Positions 33,001-48,000 of a DNA stretch of 64,000 bases are shown in pieces. The notes beneath the pieces are model-generated. The model did not search any database. It worked only from the letters and a program-made list of their open reading frames with translations, and was not told the DNA's origin. The DNA lies in NCBI RefSeq assembly GCF_947507565.1, contig NC_089177.1, positions 1,858,648-1,922,647 on the forward strand. The letters are read 5' to 3'. Numbering within the stretch: the stretch's first letter is position 1; each line of letters opens with the position of its first letter. The DNA comes from Oscarella lobularis. Lineage: Eukaryota > Porifera > Homoscleromorpha > Homosclerophorida > Oscarellidae. Both the position numbers and the translations under genes were made by a program.

Positions 33001-36000
33001 TGGAAGGAGGCCCGCCTGTTTCAGTAGCAAGTCAATTAACGAACGTTTCCGACGGGGATAGCGGTGCTGTTGATGTTGCGAATGTTACTGTGCGTCTTCT
33101 CAATTTCCCAGACAAACATGAGGAGTTTTTGACGGCTACTGGCCTAAAATCTTCAATACAAGTTATCACGAGAAACGACGGCCACGAAATAGTTCTGCAG
33201 GGCCCAGCGACTTTTCAGGATTTTAATGACATGATTGAATCAATCAGATACGAAAACACTGCTGATGAACCTTCTCCTCTCGAAAGAGACATTACCTTTG
33301 AGGCGAATGATGGTCTTTTGAGAAGTCAGTTGGCTTGGAGTACATTGTCCGTGCTATTGGTCAACGATCCGCCGTTTTTGGACCTGGGCGGAAATATCAA
33401 TACGTTGGTTTCTTTTGTGGAATCCGCTGGCTCGGTTTCACTGGTCCGATCAGAAAGTTTTCGGCTTTTTGACAGAGATAACGCCACGCTTTTGAATGCT
33501 GTCGTTACCATGACTAACAGGCCGGACGGTAATGGAGAATTCCTTACGTATTCTGTCGCAGGAACTCTTGTGAAAGCGTCGACGTTAGGAAATAGCATTG
33601 TATTTCAAGGTCCGGACACCGTAGAGAATTTTGCTACTGTGCTAAAGAGCGTTGAGTATGACAACAATCTTCAAAAACCGTCTGATAGCAGGCGCATTGT
33701 CACGTTCGTTGTTTCTGACGGATTATCCGACAGCGTCGTTGCGACGAGTTACGTGGCTTTCACAACAATAAACAACCCGCCTATTCTTGATCTGAATGGG
33801 CCAGAATCAGGAGACGATTACGTGACCGAGTTTCGTGAAGATAGTGTTGCCGCAGTGTCAATTGTAAGCCAGCGGCTCACTGTAAAAGACGTGGACAATG
33901 CGCATCTTGCTTCGGCACGTGTGGAAATGAGTTTGCTGCCGGAAAAGACAGAAGGGATCCGATTTAACTCTACGCCCCCTGCTTCTATAGCCATTAGCTA
34001 TAATAGCACGTTGGGTCTGTTAGAAGCGAAAGGATCTGCGACGCTGGCCGATTACACTGGTCTTCTGCGGAGCCTCGTTTATTTTAATTCTCGCCGAGAA
34101 CTCATTTCCAATGTACTCCTTGTCACAGTTGTCGTCAGCGACGGTGTGGACTACGGAAACACGGCAACTGCGACAGTGAACATTGTCGCCGTTAACGATC
34201 CGCCGCTGCTGATTATTGCCTCTTCGCAGCCGTATCCGGTCACCTTCATCGAAGAAGGAAGCCCCGTGTTATTAGTTGAGACATCCAGTGTAACTGTCGA
34301 AGACAATGACAATGCCACTCTTCAGTCATTGGTTTGCTCTCTCACCAATGCCGTCGATAGCGAACACGAGTCTGTTCTCGTAGCATCTTCCGTGGCCGGG
34401 CTAAGCGTTCAGGAGACTCGGTCTTCTGACGGTGCAACGGTTGATTACGTGTTATCCTATTCGTCTCCTCAGCCTCTCTCCGTGTTCCGAGATCTTGTCA
34501 AGAGTCTACGGTACCGAAACAAAGCAGGTGAACCAACAGCCGGAACTCCGCGGACAGTAAATATTCGAATATCTGACGGAATCGATTACAGCGCAACTCA
34601 AATTGCCACGGTTTCGATCGTTTTAAAAAACGACAACGCTCCTGTTTTCGGATCTCCCCGTTACGATTTCGCCGTCAACGAAGAAGTCTCAGTCGGAACA
34701 GACGTTGGACTTGTCACGGCAAGTGATTTGGACTCAAGTAGCGGCCTATACGGAAGCGACGGTCGTGTCGAATATTCGAAATTGAGCGGCGACGCGAACA
34801 ACGAATTTTCCATCGATCCTCAGTCGGGAAAAATCGTTACGAATGCTACCATCGATCGAGACGCTCCTGGGCGAGCATCGAGTGTTCTCATCCGCATTCA
34901 AGCTTCAAATAGCGGAGCTTCACCCGCTCTCTCTGCCGTTGTACCAGTATTCATTACCATCAAAGACGTTAATGACAATTCACCTATCTTTGACAAAGCG
35001 TCGTACACATTTAGTATAAGCGAAGGTCCTGCTCTATCGGCATCGTTGGGTCGCCTTTCTGCGACCGATAAAGATTCCGGGAGTAACAGCGAAGTTCTTT
35101 TCTCTCTCGCCACAAATCCCGATGGACTATTCGGAATTGGTCGCAGTTCTGGTACGCTTACTGTGACAGGGACTTTGGATAAAGAGATGACTCCGCAGTA
35201 TGTTGTAAAAGTTACCGCGAGGGATCGCGGCCTGCCGGTGTCTATGCAAGCTTCTGTCGACGTCATTGTCAATGTATTGGATGCTAATGACAACGCTCCC
35301 ATCTTCACGAAATCGCGTTACACTGAACGTGTTTCTGAAGCCGCATCGGTCGGATTCTCTATTCTCACGCTTGCGGCAACCGATAAAGATGACAACGCGA
35401 ACGGACGAGTGCACTACCGACTCGTCACGGCGACCTCGGATTTAGAAATAGACGAGCAGTCAGGCGAATTGCGAACAGCGAGATCTCTCGACAGAGAAAC
35501 TACATCTCGCTATGATCTAGTCGCTGAAGCCTTTGACCTGGGCGTGCCGAGCCTCAGTACGAATTCATCTATAACGATTTTCGTCGATGACGTGAACGAT
35601 TCGCCACCTACGTTTTCGCTTTCCAATTATCTTGCGACGATATCGGAAGCAGCACCAGTGGGCGCCGACGTTACTTTGGTGAACGCCGTTGACGCTGACG
35701 CAGGCAGCAATGCCGTGTTTCTTTACTCTCTGAGCAATGCCAGCTCTGACTTCGTTATAAACGCGAAAACTGGACAGATCAAATTGGGACGCGTGCTCGA
35801 CAGAGAAGCGAAAGACACGTACAATTTTGTTGTGGAGGCCGTCGATGAAGGTTTCCCGCCGCTGACGGGTTCTGCTCGCGTTCGCGTTGCTGTTAGCGAC
35901 GCTAACGATAATAGCCCCGTGTTTTTGATCCCCGTGCGGACTGTTTCTTTGCCAGAGGACTATTCTACGGGAAAGGCGATTGCCGTATTTTCTGCTACTG

Positions 36001-39000
36001 ACAAAGACGTTGGGTCGAACGGAAACGTGTCGTACTCTTTTGCGTCGGCATCGTCTAATTTTGCTATAGATGGAATCTCGGGTATTGTTACTCTTATCCG
36101 CGAACTTGATTTCGAAAAGGACACAAGATACGACTTGAGCGTAGTCGCATCAGACGCTGGATCTCAGCCGAGAAGCAGCGCTGTTCCTTTTACTGTCTTA
36201 GTCCTCGATGTCAACGATAATGCTCCTGTCATTGGTCAAGCTTCGTACAACGTTTCAGTCACAGAGTCTCGTCGACCTTCCAGCGAAATTATCAGAATCA
36301 TTGCAACCGACGTAGACTCTGGTGTCAATGGAATGCTTTTATTTAACATAACGGACGGAAACAGAGGAAAAAAGTTCGCTATTGATTCCGCTACCGGTAA
36401 TATCACTGTCGCTATGAAATTGGACTACGAAACAGTACGTAATTACGAACTCACGGTCACAGTTAGCGACGGCGGTGCTCCTACGCTATCAGCAGTGACT
36501 AAAGTCTTTATTGCAGTCCTAGATTTTAACGACAATTCGCCGCAATTCAGTCTTCCTTTATATGTAGATGCTGTTCTCGAAGACGTTCCGATTGGCACAA
36601 GTCTTTTAACACTTACGGCTTCCGATCGTGACAGTGGATTGAACGGTCGCGTATCTTACAGCCTGGAACGTACTAATAACTTGATTCGAATAGATCCGCT
36701 GTCCGGAGAGCTATTCACTATAGCTCGTTTGGACTCGAGCAAAAACTCATCAATTGATCTTGTTTCTGTGGCAACCGACGCTGGTTTCCCTAGTCTACAG
36801 GGCAGTGCTGTGGTGACTATCAATGTGATTGATGTCAACGACAAGGCGCCACATATCATTCTGCAGACATCGTCCGTCCGATTTGTCGAGGGTGGCGCGG
36901 CTATTCATCCTCTCGCCGGGGTCCAAGTCATCGATCAGGACAGTGAACACAATCTGAAGGAAGCGAATGTTACCCTAGAAACGGCTGCAGCTTCGGCGAT
37001 TCAGTTTTCTCCTACAATTGGTTTGGAATGCCGAACGTCGCTCAGCCCTTTTGCGAAGATGTCCTCGTGCGGGGGCAATGGATTAGATCTACTCAATTCG
37101 TCCGTATTTCATAGCGGTCTGAATGCGGATTCTGATGGCGCTTTTGCTTTTAACGGTGTGGACCAGTTCGCCACTGTAAGACCAAGCAGTCTCGTCGATT
37201 CGGCAGCAAACGTTTTTAGTCTTATTTTCTGGGTCCGATTCCGATCTGGACGACTTCAGCGTATCTTAACGCGTGGAAACGAGTCTGGCAGTCAGTACTT
37301 CACGTTGGAAATTGAGCCGGCAACTAATTCAGTCAAATTCTACTACAAGCGAATTGGAGTTACGGGCCAGAAGTCACGCGTGACTGTCCAGTTTCGCGCA
37401 CGCGACATCGCCGACGATGCGCAGTGGCATCACGTCGCCCTGACATGTGTCTACCCCAACATTGAACTACACGTAGACGGGTCCCCCGGCATCAACCCCG
37501 AACTGATTTCTTACTATGAAGCCGACGGCGGGCTCGTGACGCACTCGCCACCTTTGCGACACTTTATGGACGTCGTTGCCGATTCGTCTAATCTTCCTCT
37601 CATTGTCGGAGCAACACAATCTTCCTCACTACACTTCCATGGAAGCATCAGCGGACTTTTTTTGTCGATTACGTCGTTTTCTCGTTCGGTTATTGCTTGT
37701 TTGAGCGGCTGCAGCGAGTGGCTTACGGCAACTACTAGTCGTTTGGAAACGTTTCGTTACGACGCCGGAAAAAGGCTTAGAATAACCGGGAGCGCGTCGG
37801 CAGCGACGTACACGGCGTTTTTGCGGACGCTCACGTTTTACAACGCTGAAGACGAACCGGAGAATTTATCGCCACGGAATCTTTCCGTATCGGTTTCGGA
37901 TGGACTGTACGTGACCTCGACGAGCGTTGAGATTGTCATCAGCACCGTTCGAGACACTGCTCCCATTATTGATTTGGACGCACTTGATGGAAGCGCCTCG
38001 ATCGACTTTTCGACTGTTTTTCGTGAAGGCGGACAACCAGTGAGGCTTACTAGCGCTCGCCCTGTTCTCACTGACGCCGATGCAGGCGCAGCTGAAGTGG
38101 AACGCATTGAAATTCGCTTGGAAGACGCTCGCGACGGTTCACTGGAGAGATTGACAGGTGTCAATACGGGATCGGTTAGAGTTGTTAGAGATTCTGTGAA
38201 TGGTGGGCTGATTTTGACTGGTCCCGCGTCGTTTCGAGACTTCGAGCTTGCGCTTCTTAGCGTGACATATGAGAACGTGGCTGACGAGCCCTCTCTTCCG
38301 TCGAGTCGAAGTGTAACTTTTGTGGCAAGCGATGGGGTACTTCGTAGTCAAACGGCCCGTTCTTTTGTCACCATCCAATACGTCAATGATCCCCCCCTTC
38401 TTGATCTTGGACATGATCCGGATTTTGACGTGACGTATACTGAGAAAGGACCTCCTGTTCAACTTGTTTCACAGGTGCAATTCAGTATTACTGATCCTGA
38501 TGATGTTCGACTCCTTCACGCTACTGTATCGCTTCTCAACAACCTTGATATAGGCGATGAACGTCTTTTCTATAATGGAACCTCTCAACTACAAGTTGAC
38601 GCATCTGAGACGTCGATAAATTTTACCGGACCTGCAGAAATCAATACCTTTAAAGCTGCTTTGTCAGAAATATTCTACGAGAATCTCGATGTAAATCCTA
38701 CCCTGGCAACACGAGAAGTGTTATTTGTCATCGGTGACAGTCAGTCAGCCACATCTTCAGCGCGATCTTACGTGACTGTAAAAGCACTGAATGATCCGCC
38801 TGTAGTTGACATTGACGGTCCGAATCTAGCCGACTCCTTCACAGCCACCTTTGTCGAGGGAGGTTCACCACTCAGAATCACAGATTCGCAAATGGCAATC
38901 CGCGACGTTGACAGTAGCACGCTAATAAAAGCAACTGCAAGACTTTCTGTATTTGACGACAATTCAGAATCTCTGAATGTGTCTCAAGTAGGTGGACTCG

Positions 39001-42000
39001 CAATCTCTTTTGTGGCTGGGGTGCTCAGTATTGACGGCCAGGCGACCTTATTGCAGTATGAATCGATACTGAGAACACTGCAATATATCAATACTGCAGA
39101 TGAACCATCAACTCGCCTTCGAACGGTTTCTCTTACCGTTAGTGACGGCATTTCAACAAGTCTACCCGTTTCAGCTTTTGTGAACATTCAGCTGGTAAAT
39201 GATCCGCCTCAGCTTCATATTTCGGCTTCGGGCAGTAGTTTTGCTACCGATTTCCTTGAAGGAGGTGGATCTGTGTTTATTACCGATCCCAGTCGCGTGG
39301 ATGTACGAGATCCCGATAGTTCTAGGTTGGAGTCTCTCAGTGTTTCGATAGTCAACTCGTTGGACGGCGTTTCTGAAGAGATTCTCTTCTCGGATCCTGT
39401 TGGTGGCGTGATACTAACGAAAACGAATTTTGATTACGTTTTTACGTATTCTACGCCGCAGCTTGCAACGACGTATGAGTCACTCATTTCCAGCTTGAAG
39501 TACCAAAACTCGGCTAAAGAACCCAATTCATCCGAACAGCGAAAAATTGAAATTTACGTCAACGACAGCCACTCAGCTCCAAGTATGAAAGCTCAAACTT
39601 TCGTGACTATTCAACTGGCCAATGATAATTTGCCAATTTTCACGCAATCGTCTTACGCTATTCAAGTTCGTGAAGACGCCCTGTCTGGCGATTTTCTTGT
39701 TCGCGTAACCGCCGAAGATGGTGACGGGGATCCTGCGCTGTACGAAATTTCTGCAGTTGTGCCATTCTCTGTGAACAGCTCGAGTGGAATTGTTCGGGTG
39801 AATGGAACGCTGGACCGAGAGCTGACTGGTCGATACGTTTTTGCAGTTCAAGCACGTGACAGCCGGTCTCCGTTTAATTTGGCCGTCTTTCCTGTGACTA
39901 TTACGGCAACTGTACTTGATATAAATGATAACGTCCCTCAGTTTGATAACTCATCGTATGGCGCCGCTGCTTTGGAGAATAGTGCCTTGTCAACGAGCGT
40001 GGCCAAAGTTACGGCAACAGATGCAGATTCTGGACGTAATGCTCTTTTGACGTATCGGATTATTGGCGGTAATATTGGAAACGCTTTTGCTATCAACTCC
40101 CGCTCAGGAGAAGTTTCTGTCAATGGTCTTCTGGATAGAGAAATTATTGAGACTTATGTGTTGAAAATTGAAGCGACTGACAGCGGAGTACTTCCTCTTC
40201 AAAACGTCACTACTCTTATCGTTAAAGTCGATGATGTCAATGACAATAGCCCGGAATTCACAAGACAGTCTGTCAGTGAAGCTGTAAGGGAAGACGTTCC
40301 AGTCGGTTTTACTATCGTCACTCTTTCCGCTGAAGATCTGGATTCAGGTTTAAATGGAGAGGTTCGATATGTTTTCACATCCGGAAATGTGGGCAATGCA
40401 TTTAATCTCGACGCATCAACCGGCGTTATTGCAGTAGCAAAGTCTTTAGATCATGAAACAACATCGAGATACGAAATAATTGCTGTCGCCGCGGATAAAG
40501 GCTCTCCTTCCATGAACAGTTCAATCGTTGTGAGAATTACGGTGACTGACGTTGATGACCACGTGCCCCAGTTTGATCGAGCTCAATATGACGTCAAAGT
40601 CGCGGAAAATGCTCTTGTTGGGACGTCGTTAGCGCGTGTGCGTGCAACTGATCTCGATTCAAACGCGAGCGATATTCGTTATGCAGTATCGTCTTCGTCG
40701 ACCGTGTTTTTCATTTCTGTAAACGGAGAGCTGACTTTGAACGCATCCCTGGACCGAGAAACTATTGAAATGTATAATTTTACCATAACTGCTGCCGACG
40801 GAGCTGGAAACATTGGAAAGGCCGTGGTGCAAGTTACTGTTACAGACGTGAACGACAACAGTCCGAAGTTTGATAAAGATCGCTATCTTTTTAACGTTTC
40901 AGAAAGCGCTGCTATTGGCACCCAAATTACAGCTTTTCTTGCCCGAGATTTACTAGATGCAGGGAATAATTCTCGTATTGAGTCATATTCTATGACTAAC
41001 ATCAGCTCTTCCGGGTTGCTAAAACTTGATTCCGCGACCGGGACTCTTACTGTAGCTCGTTCTCTAGATAGAGAAGCTGTCGACGTAATCCGTTTTGCTG
41101 TTGTGGCAACAGATGGAGGCATCCCAGCTCTGAGTGGCACAGCGTCTGTTGTCGTCACGGTTTCTGATGTCAATGACAATGCACCAGAATTTACACGTTC
41201 AATCTATTCGGCCTCTGTACTGGAAAATTCGACTGTGGGCCACCCTGTTGTTGCTGTATCCGCAGAAGATATTGACTCTGGACTGAATGGGCTTGTTCAG
41301 TATGAACTCGCCGCAGGAAACGTAAAAGGAGCTTTTCGAATAGATTCAACTTCGGGTCAAATATCAACGGCTACAGGGCTTGATTTTGAAACTCGGAAGT
41401 CGTATCGCATTACGGTCGTGGCTCGAGACAGCTCACTTTCCGCGTCGGCGACAGTGTCGATCAACGTCATTAACGTCATTGACACACCGCCGTCTTTTGA
41501 TAAATCTCTTTACAAGTTTTCTATTTCTGAAGACGAATCAATTGGCTCTTTAGTGGGAACGATACGCGCGACAAGCAACGAAAGCCTTGCTGTCAGCTAC
41601 CAAATTATTCCGGACGACGGGACGTTTCGAGTGAATGATTCTACTGGTGAAATTCGCCTATCAACTACGTTAGATCGCGAGACGATAAACTTTTATAATT
41701 TATCAATTCAAGCCTCGACCCACCGCAATCGCCTTGTTTCCGAAGTACAACTGACTATAGTCGTTCTCGATGTCAACGACCATTCGCCGATCTTTACACC
41801 AGCGATTTATAATTTTGTCGTGTCGGAGGATGCTCCTGTTCAGTATTCCGTAGGCGAAGTTAGAGCGACCGACACAAAAGACCTTGGCATCAATTCTGCA
41901 ATTAAATCTTACGAAATTACAGCGGGAAACACAGGCAACCGATTCGTTATTTCAAAGTCCGGACTGTTGCAAGTGTCTAAGGCTTTGGACCATGAGAATG

Positions 42001-45000
42001 TGAGCTCATACAACCTGACAGTGACAGCCACAGATTCCGGCGTACCGTCTATGTCTGCTACGGCAGCAGTTGTCATTCAAATTGGGAACGTCAACGAACA
42101 CGATCCTGCATTTTCTCGTCCACTGTACGCGACTTCAATCTATGAGACAGCAGCGGTTGGCTCGAGCGTCATTCAGGTGTCGGCTTCTGACGAGGACTTT
42201 GGCTCGAACGGCCGCATCTCGTATTCTCTCGTCGATGAAGGGAATGTAACAGTTCCGTTCAGCGTTGATGCCATGTCAGGCCTGATTGCGACTACCGCTT
42301 CTCTTGACTATGAAATGGTGACGGCCTTTTCTTTCTCTGTTCGTGCTAAGGACGGCGGTGGAAGAAACGCTACAGTTCGTGTTGAAGTTAATGTCACGAA
42401 CATTGTTGACACTATTCCCCAATTTGAGATATCATCCTATTCCGCTACAGTTCCCGAAAATGCCGTTCTAGGAATCACCATAGAAACCATCCAAGCGAGT
42501 TCTTCTGACGAAATTGAGGCCATCGACAACTCAGGCATTCTATACGGAATTTCATCCAGTAGGGGAACGTTTTCAATTGATAGGAACTCCGGTGACGTCA
42601 TATTGATAAACCTCTTGGATCGAGAAACAATTTCCAATTATAGTCTCGTCGTCACGGCGACGCGATTGGTTCCTGGCCGAAATTTGACAGGATACGCGAA
42701 TCTCTACATTACTGTTGGCGATGTGAATGACAACGAACCAGTCTTCCTAAATCCCTACATTGAAGTCGACGTTTCCGAAGGTGTCATGATCGGATTCGAG
42801 ATTGCTCATCTTCTTGCTAGCGATTCTGACACGGGGTCCAATGGAATGATTGTGTCTTACAATATCAGCGGCGGTGGTAACGATTTTGATATCGCTAGCG
42901 ACGGGTCACTATCTGTTTCGTCGTCGCTTGATCGCGAATTGGTCGACTCGTATCGTCTCACAGTTACAGCAATTGACGGCGGTCGACCTACGTCGCTTTC
43001 CGGCAGTGCCATTGTTGTCGTTACCGTGACTGATGTGAACGACAATAGCCCCATATTTGAAACGAATCACTATCGCCTTAACGTATCCGAAGACGTTTCT
43101 CTTGGCTCAGTCGTCGGCGCTATTAGCGCTACTGATATTGATGTTGGGCAGAACAGCGTTTTATCGTACTCTTCCACGTCCATCAGCCAATACTTTTCTC
43201 TTGACTCTCGGACGGGGTCACTAACTGTGGTGCAGAGTCTAGACCGGTCTCGCGATGCAGTCATTTCTTTTCCGGTTACTGCTGAAGACGCCGGTATTCC
43301 TCGTCAGTCTGGGTTGGCAACAGTGACTGTTCACGTCGTGGATGTCAACGATTCGCCTCAGTTTGCAGAGAAGAGTGTGAATGCGATTGTTTCGGAGGGA
43401 GCTGCAATTGGGACAGCTGTTACGAACGTTTCTGCGACTGATCCGGATGATGGCGCCCTGGGAGAAATTCGCTACAGCATTGTGCGGAGTTTGCCAAATG
43501 ACGGATTTTCTATCAATCGAATAACGGGAGAAATTTTCGTAGATGAGACTCTTGATCGCGAAAAAATCTCGTCGTATGTATTGACTGTTGCAGCGGAAGA
43601 CGCCGGAGTTCCGCCCCTGTCGGCTCGCATCCAAGTCAACGTTTCAATTACGGATGTCAATGACAATTTTCCGGCTTTTGAAAGGACGACTTATAATTAT
43701 GCAATTTACGAGAATGCTACAATTGGCACTTTAGTCGGATCCCCGATCAAAGCACACGACGACGATGATGGAGCGAATGGCGAGCTGCTTTACTCAATTG
43801 CAGGCGGAAACGTGAACAACGCCTTTGACATCAATCGACTCAGTGGCGACCTTACCGTTCACGATGTGCTTGATTTTGAAGTGGTGAAGAACTACACTTT
43901 AACGATTTCGGCATCGGACGGCGGAAATCCTACGAGAACTAACGTCACCGTTGTTCGTGTTTCCGTTCTTGACGTCAATGACAATTATCCATCATTTGTA
44001 GGAAGTCCTTATAAAGCAGAAGTTCTTGAAGACGCAGTCGCTTTTACGAGCGTTTTTCGTGCCGTTGCAACAGACGCTGACTCAGGAAATAATGCCGTTC
44101 TTAAATACTTGATACTTTCGGGTGACGAAGACGGCCGCCTGTCTATCAATTCGACATCTGGAGTCGTATATGTTTCCAGTCGCAAACTCGACAGAGAATC
44201 TACGCCGTTTTATTTTCTATCCATCGAGGCCAGCGATGAAGGAGCGGTGTCCCTGACTTCCACATCGACTGCAAACGTGACCGTGCGCGACGTTAACGAC
44301 AATGCGCCCGTATTCGCCGAGCTTCAGTATATTTTCTCTCCTCGAGAAAATATAACGTCAGGAAGTCTTGTCGGTCAAGTGAGTGCAGCGGATGCGGACT
44401 CCGGTGCTAACGCGCTTATTCGCTACGCCTTCGAGCGCGGAAACGAGAATCAGACTTTCAGCTTGAATCCTCTTTCTGGTGAGCTGCAAACAAATAGAAA
44501 TCTTGATAGGGAGAATGTGCCGATTTACACACTCGTCGTTATGGCGACCGACGGTAAATTTTCTTCCTTTGTCGATGTGCTGGTGAAGGTGACAGACGTC
44601 AATGACAAAGCGCCTGCAGTTGAAATACCCTTTCCCTCCTCTGTTCAGTATGTTGAAGATGGACCGCCTGTTCTAGTTGCTGCCGCTCGTTCGGGTATTG
44701 TTGTCCAAGACGCGGACAATTCGTTGATTGTATCTGCCACTATTGAAGTGAAACTGATTGACAGTGGCTTATCTTTTGGCGCAGATCAATTGACTGCTGA
44801 TAATTCGCTTCGGTCTCAAATCAACGTGACGCGAAGCGGAGCGGTACTAACGTTAGCGGGTCCTGCATCGACGCAAGCCTATACGGATGTGCTGAGAACG
44901 GTGTCGTTCTTTAGCACAGCGGATGAGCCGGGCAGTGAGACTCGAGTTGTTGAAATTGTTGTGAGTGATGGACTATTTTTAAGTGAAGCGGCTCGCATTA

Positions 45001-48000
45001 ACGTTACCGTGGCGCAGATAAATGACAATCCTCCCGTTTTGGATTTGGGTCGTAGCACCAGTGTGAATTTTACCGAAGGTGACCTCACACCTGTTCCGAT
45101 TTTTGGCGTTGGCGCAACACTGACAGACAAAGACGGTCCGCCACTGATTGTGTCGGCTAATATTACCTTGCTTGAGCCGTTGGATGGGGACTTAGAACGT
45201 TTGAACGTCTCTACGGAAAATGGTGTTAGTGGAAAGAAAGATCACAGCATTCAGCTAACTGGCCGTTTTCCGGTCAATGACTTACTGAAGAATCTGCGCC
45301 TCATAACCTACATCAATCTGGCTGACGAGCCGACACGACCAAATAGGCGTACCGTGTCTATTACTGTTTCTGATGGGATTTTTATATCATCTCCTTCTTT
45401 GGTTCTGATATCACTCATTCGCGTCGACGATCCGCCTGTTCTTCGATTGGGTGCCTCAAATGACGTCGTTCTCTCCTACAAAAGAGTTGGAAGTTTATTG
45501 GACTTGGCGTCGTCACCGTTCTTCAGTTTGACTGATCGAGACAGCGCGAATCTTAGCTCGGCTCAAGTTGTTATCGCCAACCCGGAATCTCCTATGGAAA
45601 GGCTAAGAGTCGACGTCGGCAACACAAGCGTCTCTGCAGACATACAAGGCCAGGCTCTTATTCTAACGGGAAATGAAGGAGTCAGCTCGTACGTCAGCGT
45701 TTTGGCGTCCGTTCAGTACGTCAATCAGGATGCTCTGCGCAGCACGACAATACGTCGTATAGAGTTTACTGCCAGCGACGAGTCGAGCAGAAGTGGCATC
45801 GCAACTGCTTTTGTCACGTTTTCCGCCATAGATAATCCGCCTATTGTTGATTTGAATGGAGCACTTGCCGGAGTCAATACTATGGTGACTTTTACGGAAG
45901 GCGCGTCGTCAGTTCTGTTGGCTCCTTCTGCAACGATAGTAGATGTTGATTCGCAATCGTTTTCCGTTTTATATGCTGTGCTCAAAAATCGATCCGACTC
46001 GTCGTTGGAATCACTGCGACTTGCAAAAGCGTCCTCCAACTTTACAGTTACCTATGATTCCCTGACAGGAAACCTGAGTGTTGTAGGACCGGCACCGGTT
46101 GGCCGCTTTATTTCTATGCTGCGTGCCTTGGAGTACGTAAATCGTGAAAGGGAACCCTCAGGAAATATCAGGAATGTTGAGATTTCGATTTCGGATGGAA
46201 ACACGACTAGTGCAACAGTTCTGGCCGTCATAGCCGTTCGTCTTGTGAACGATGCTCCTGTTCTTGTAGCTGGAAATCAATCGGCGACAAACCGGACATT
46301 CGTGGAGGGTTTTAATCGTACCGGTTTATCTGTTCGTCTTTTCGACGCCGATAGCGTAAACGTAACTGATGTGGATAATACCCTCCTCAGCACTTTGACT
46401 GTAACGATTGAAAATTCGTTTGATGGTTGGTTGGAGAGAATTGTGCTTCATCCCCCCGTTCCCGGTGTTACACGTGAGAACAAGTCAGAAAATGGAATGC
46501 AATTAGAAGTATTTCGATACACCGTTCATCATCTTGGGACTTTGGAAAATTTTGCTGCGATTTTCAACTCTCTTCACTACGTCAATTTGGCAGAAGAGCC
46601 ATCAGCTTCTGAAGGGCGTTCGCTGTCAATTTCTGTCAACGATGGAAATCTAGAGAGCAATTCTTTGAAAGTGAATGTATTCATTCAACTGGTGAATGAC
46701 AACGCTCCGAAATTTACGTCGAATTTCTTTTCGTTTGATGTTGCCGAGAATGGGGTCAATATGACGTCATTTGGTCTTCTAACTGCCAGCGACGATGACG
46801 TGAATTCCAATCTTGTTTTTGCAATTACGGTTTCAAGCGCTCCGTTTCAGATTGGGCCATCTACCGGAATATTGCAAACGATTAGGCCACTTGACAGAGA
46901 AAAGGAGTCTCTGTACCATTTCTTTGTCACCGTAACGGACGGAGTATTTTTTGATCGCGCTAATGTAAGCGTGCATGTTACTGACGTAAACGACCACTCT
47001 CCAGTGTTCAACGAGTCGATGTACACTGCATCGATACCCGAAGGAAATTCACTTGGACAATACGTTGTCACCGTTTCAGCTGAAGACATTGATGCGGGTG
47101 CAAATGCGACAGTTACTTATCAAATTATTGGTGGGAATTTTGCGTCGCGATTTTCGGCTGATCGTCAAAGCGGAAAAATCGTTTCTATTTCTGTTCTTGA
47201 TTACGAAGACAAGACGAACTATAGCTTGATTGTAGAAGCACGCGACGGCGGCAATCCCGTTCGCAGTGCTACGTCTTCCATTTTTATTCAAGTTATTGAC
47301 ATAAACGACAACAAACCTACTTTTTCGCCAGATTTTCAGAACGTGAAGATTTCGGAAGGTTCTCCCACCGGGACAGAAGTGATAACTATCCACGCTACTG
47401 ATCGCGACACAGGCTCCAATGCAGAATTGCGATACGAAGTGATCAGCAATGGTGACGTGTTTTCCGTTAATGCATCGACAGGACGCGTCCTACTTACGAG
47501 ACCGATCGACAGAGAAAATCAGTCCTTATACATTGTTACCTTGCGGGCTTTTGATGTCGGTTCACCGAGCTTGCACGGAGACTTGACTCTAATGGTCGAA
47601 GTGACCGACGTAAATGACGAAGCACCCGTCTTTACTTCACCATCCTACGCCAACGCGATAAGCGAAAATGCGAGCGTTGGCGAAATTGTCGTTGCAGTGC
47701 GGGCCGTTGACGGGGACGCAGGTACGAACGGACTGGTTGCCTATTCCATTCGAAGCGGAAACCAACTGGGCCACTTCGACATTGACGGTGCGACGGGCGC
47801 AATCTCTGTTCTCAAGACGCTGGATCGTGAGTCTGAGAGCATGTACGTCTTAACCGTTTTGGCAACCGATTTCGCTCCCGTCAACCCGATGAGCGGCTCC
47901 GTTCTCGTCACGATTCGAGTATTGGATAGCAATGATAATGCTCCGGTGTTTTCAACAGGAAATTTTGCTGTGAACTTGCTGGAAAGTACTCCCGTTGGGA

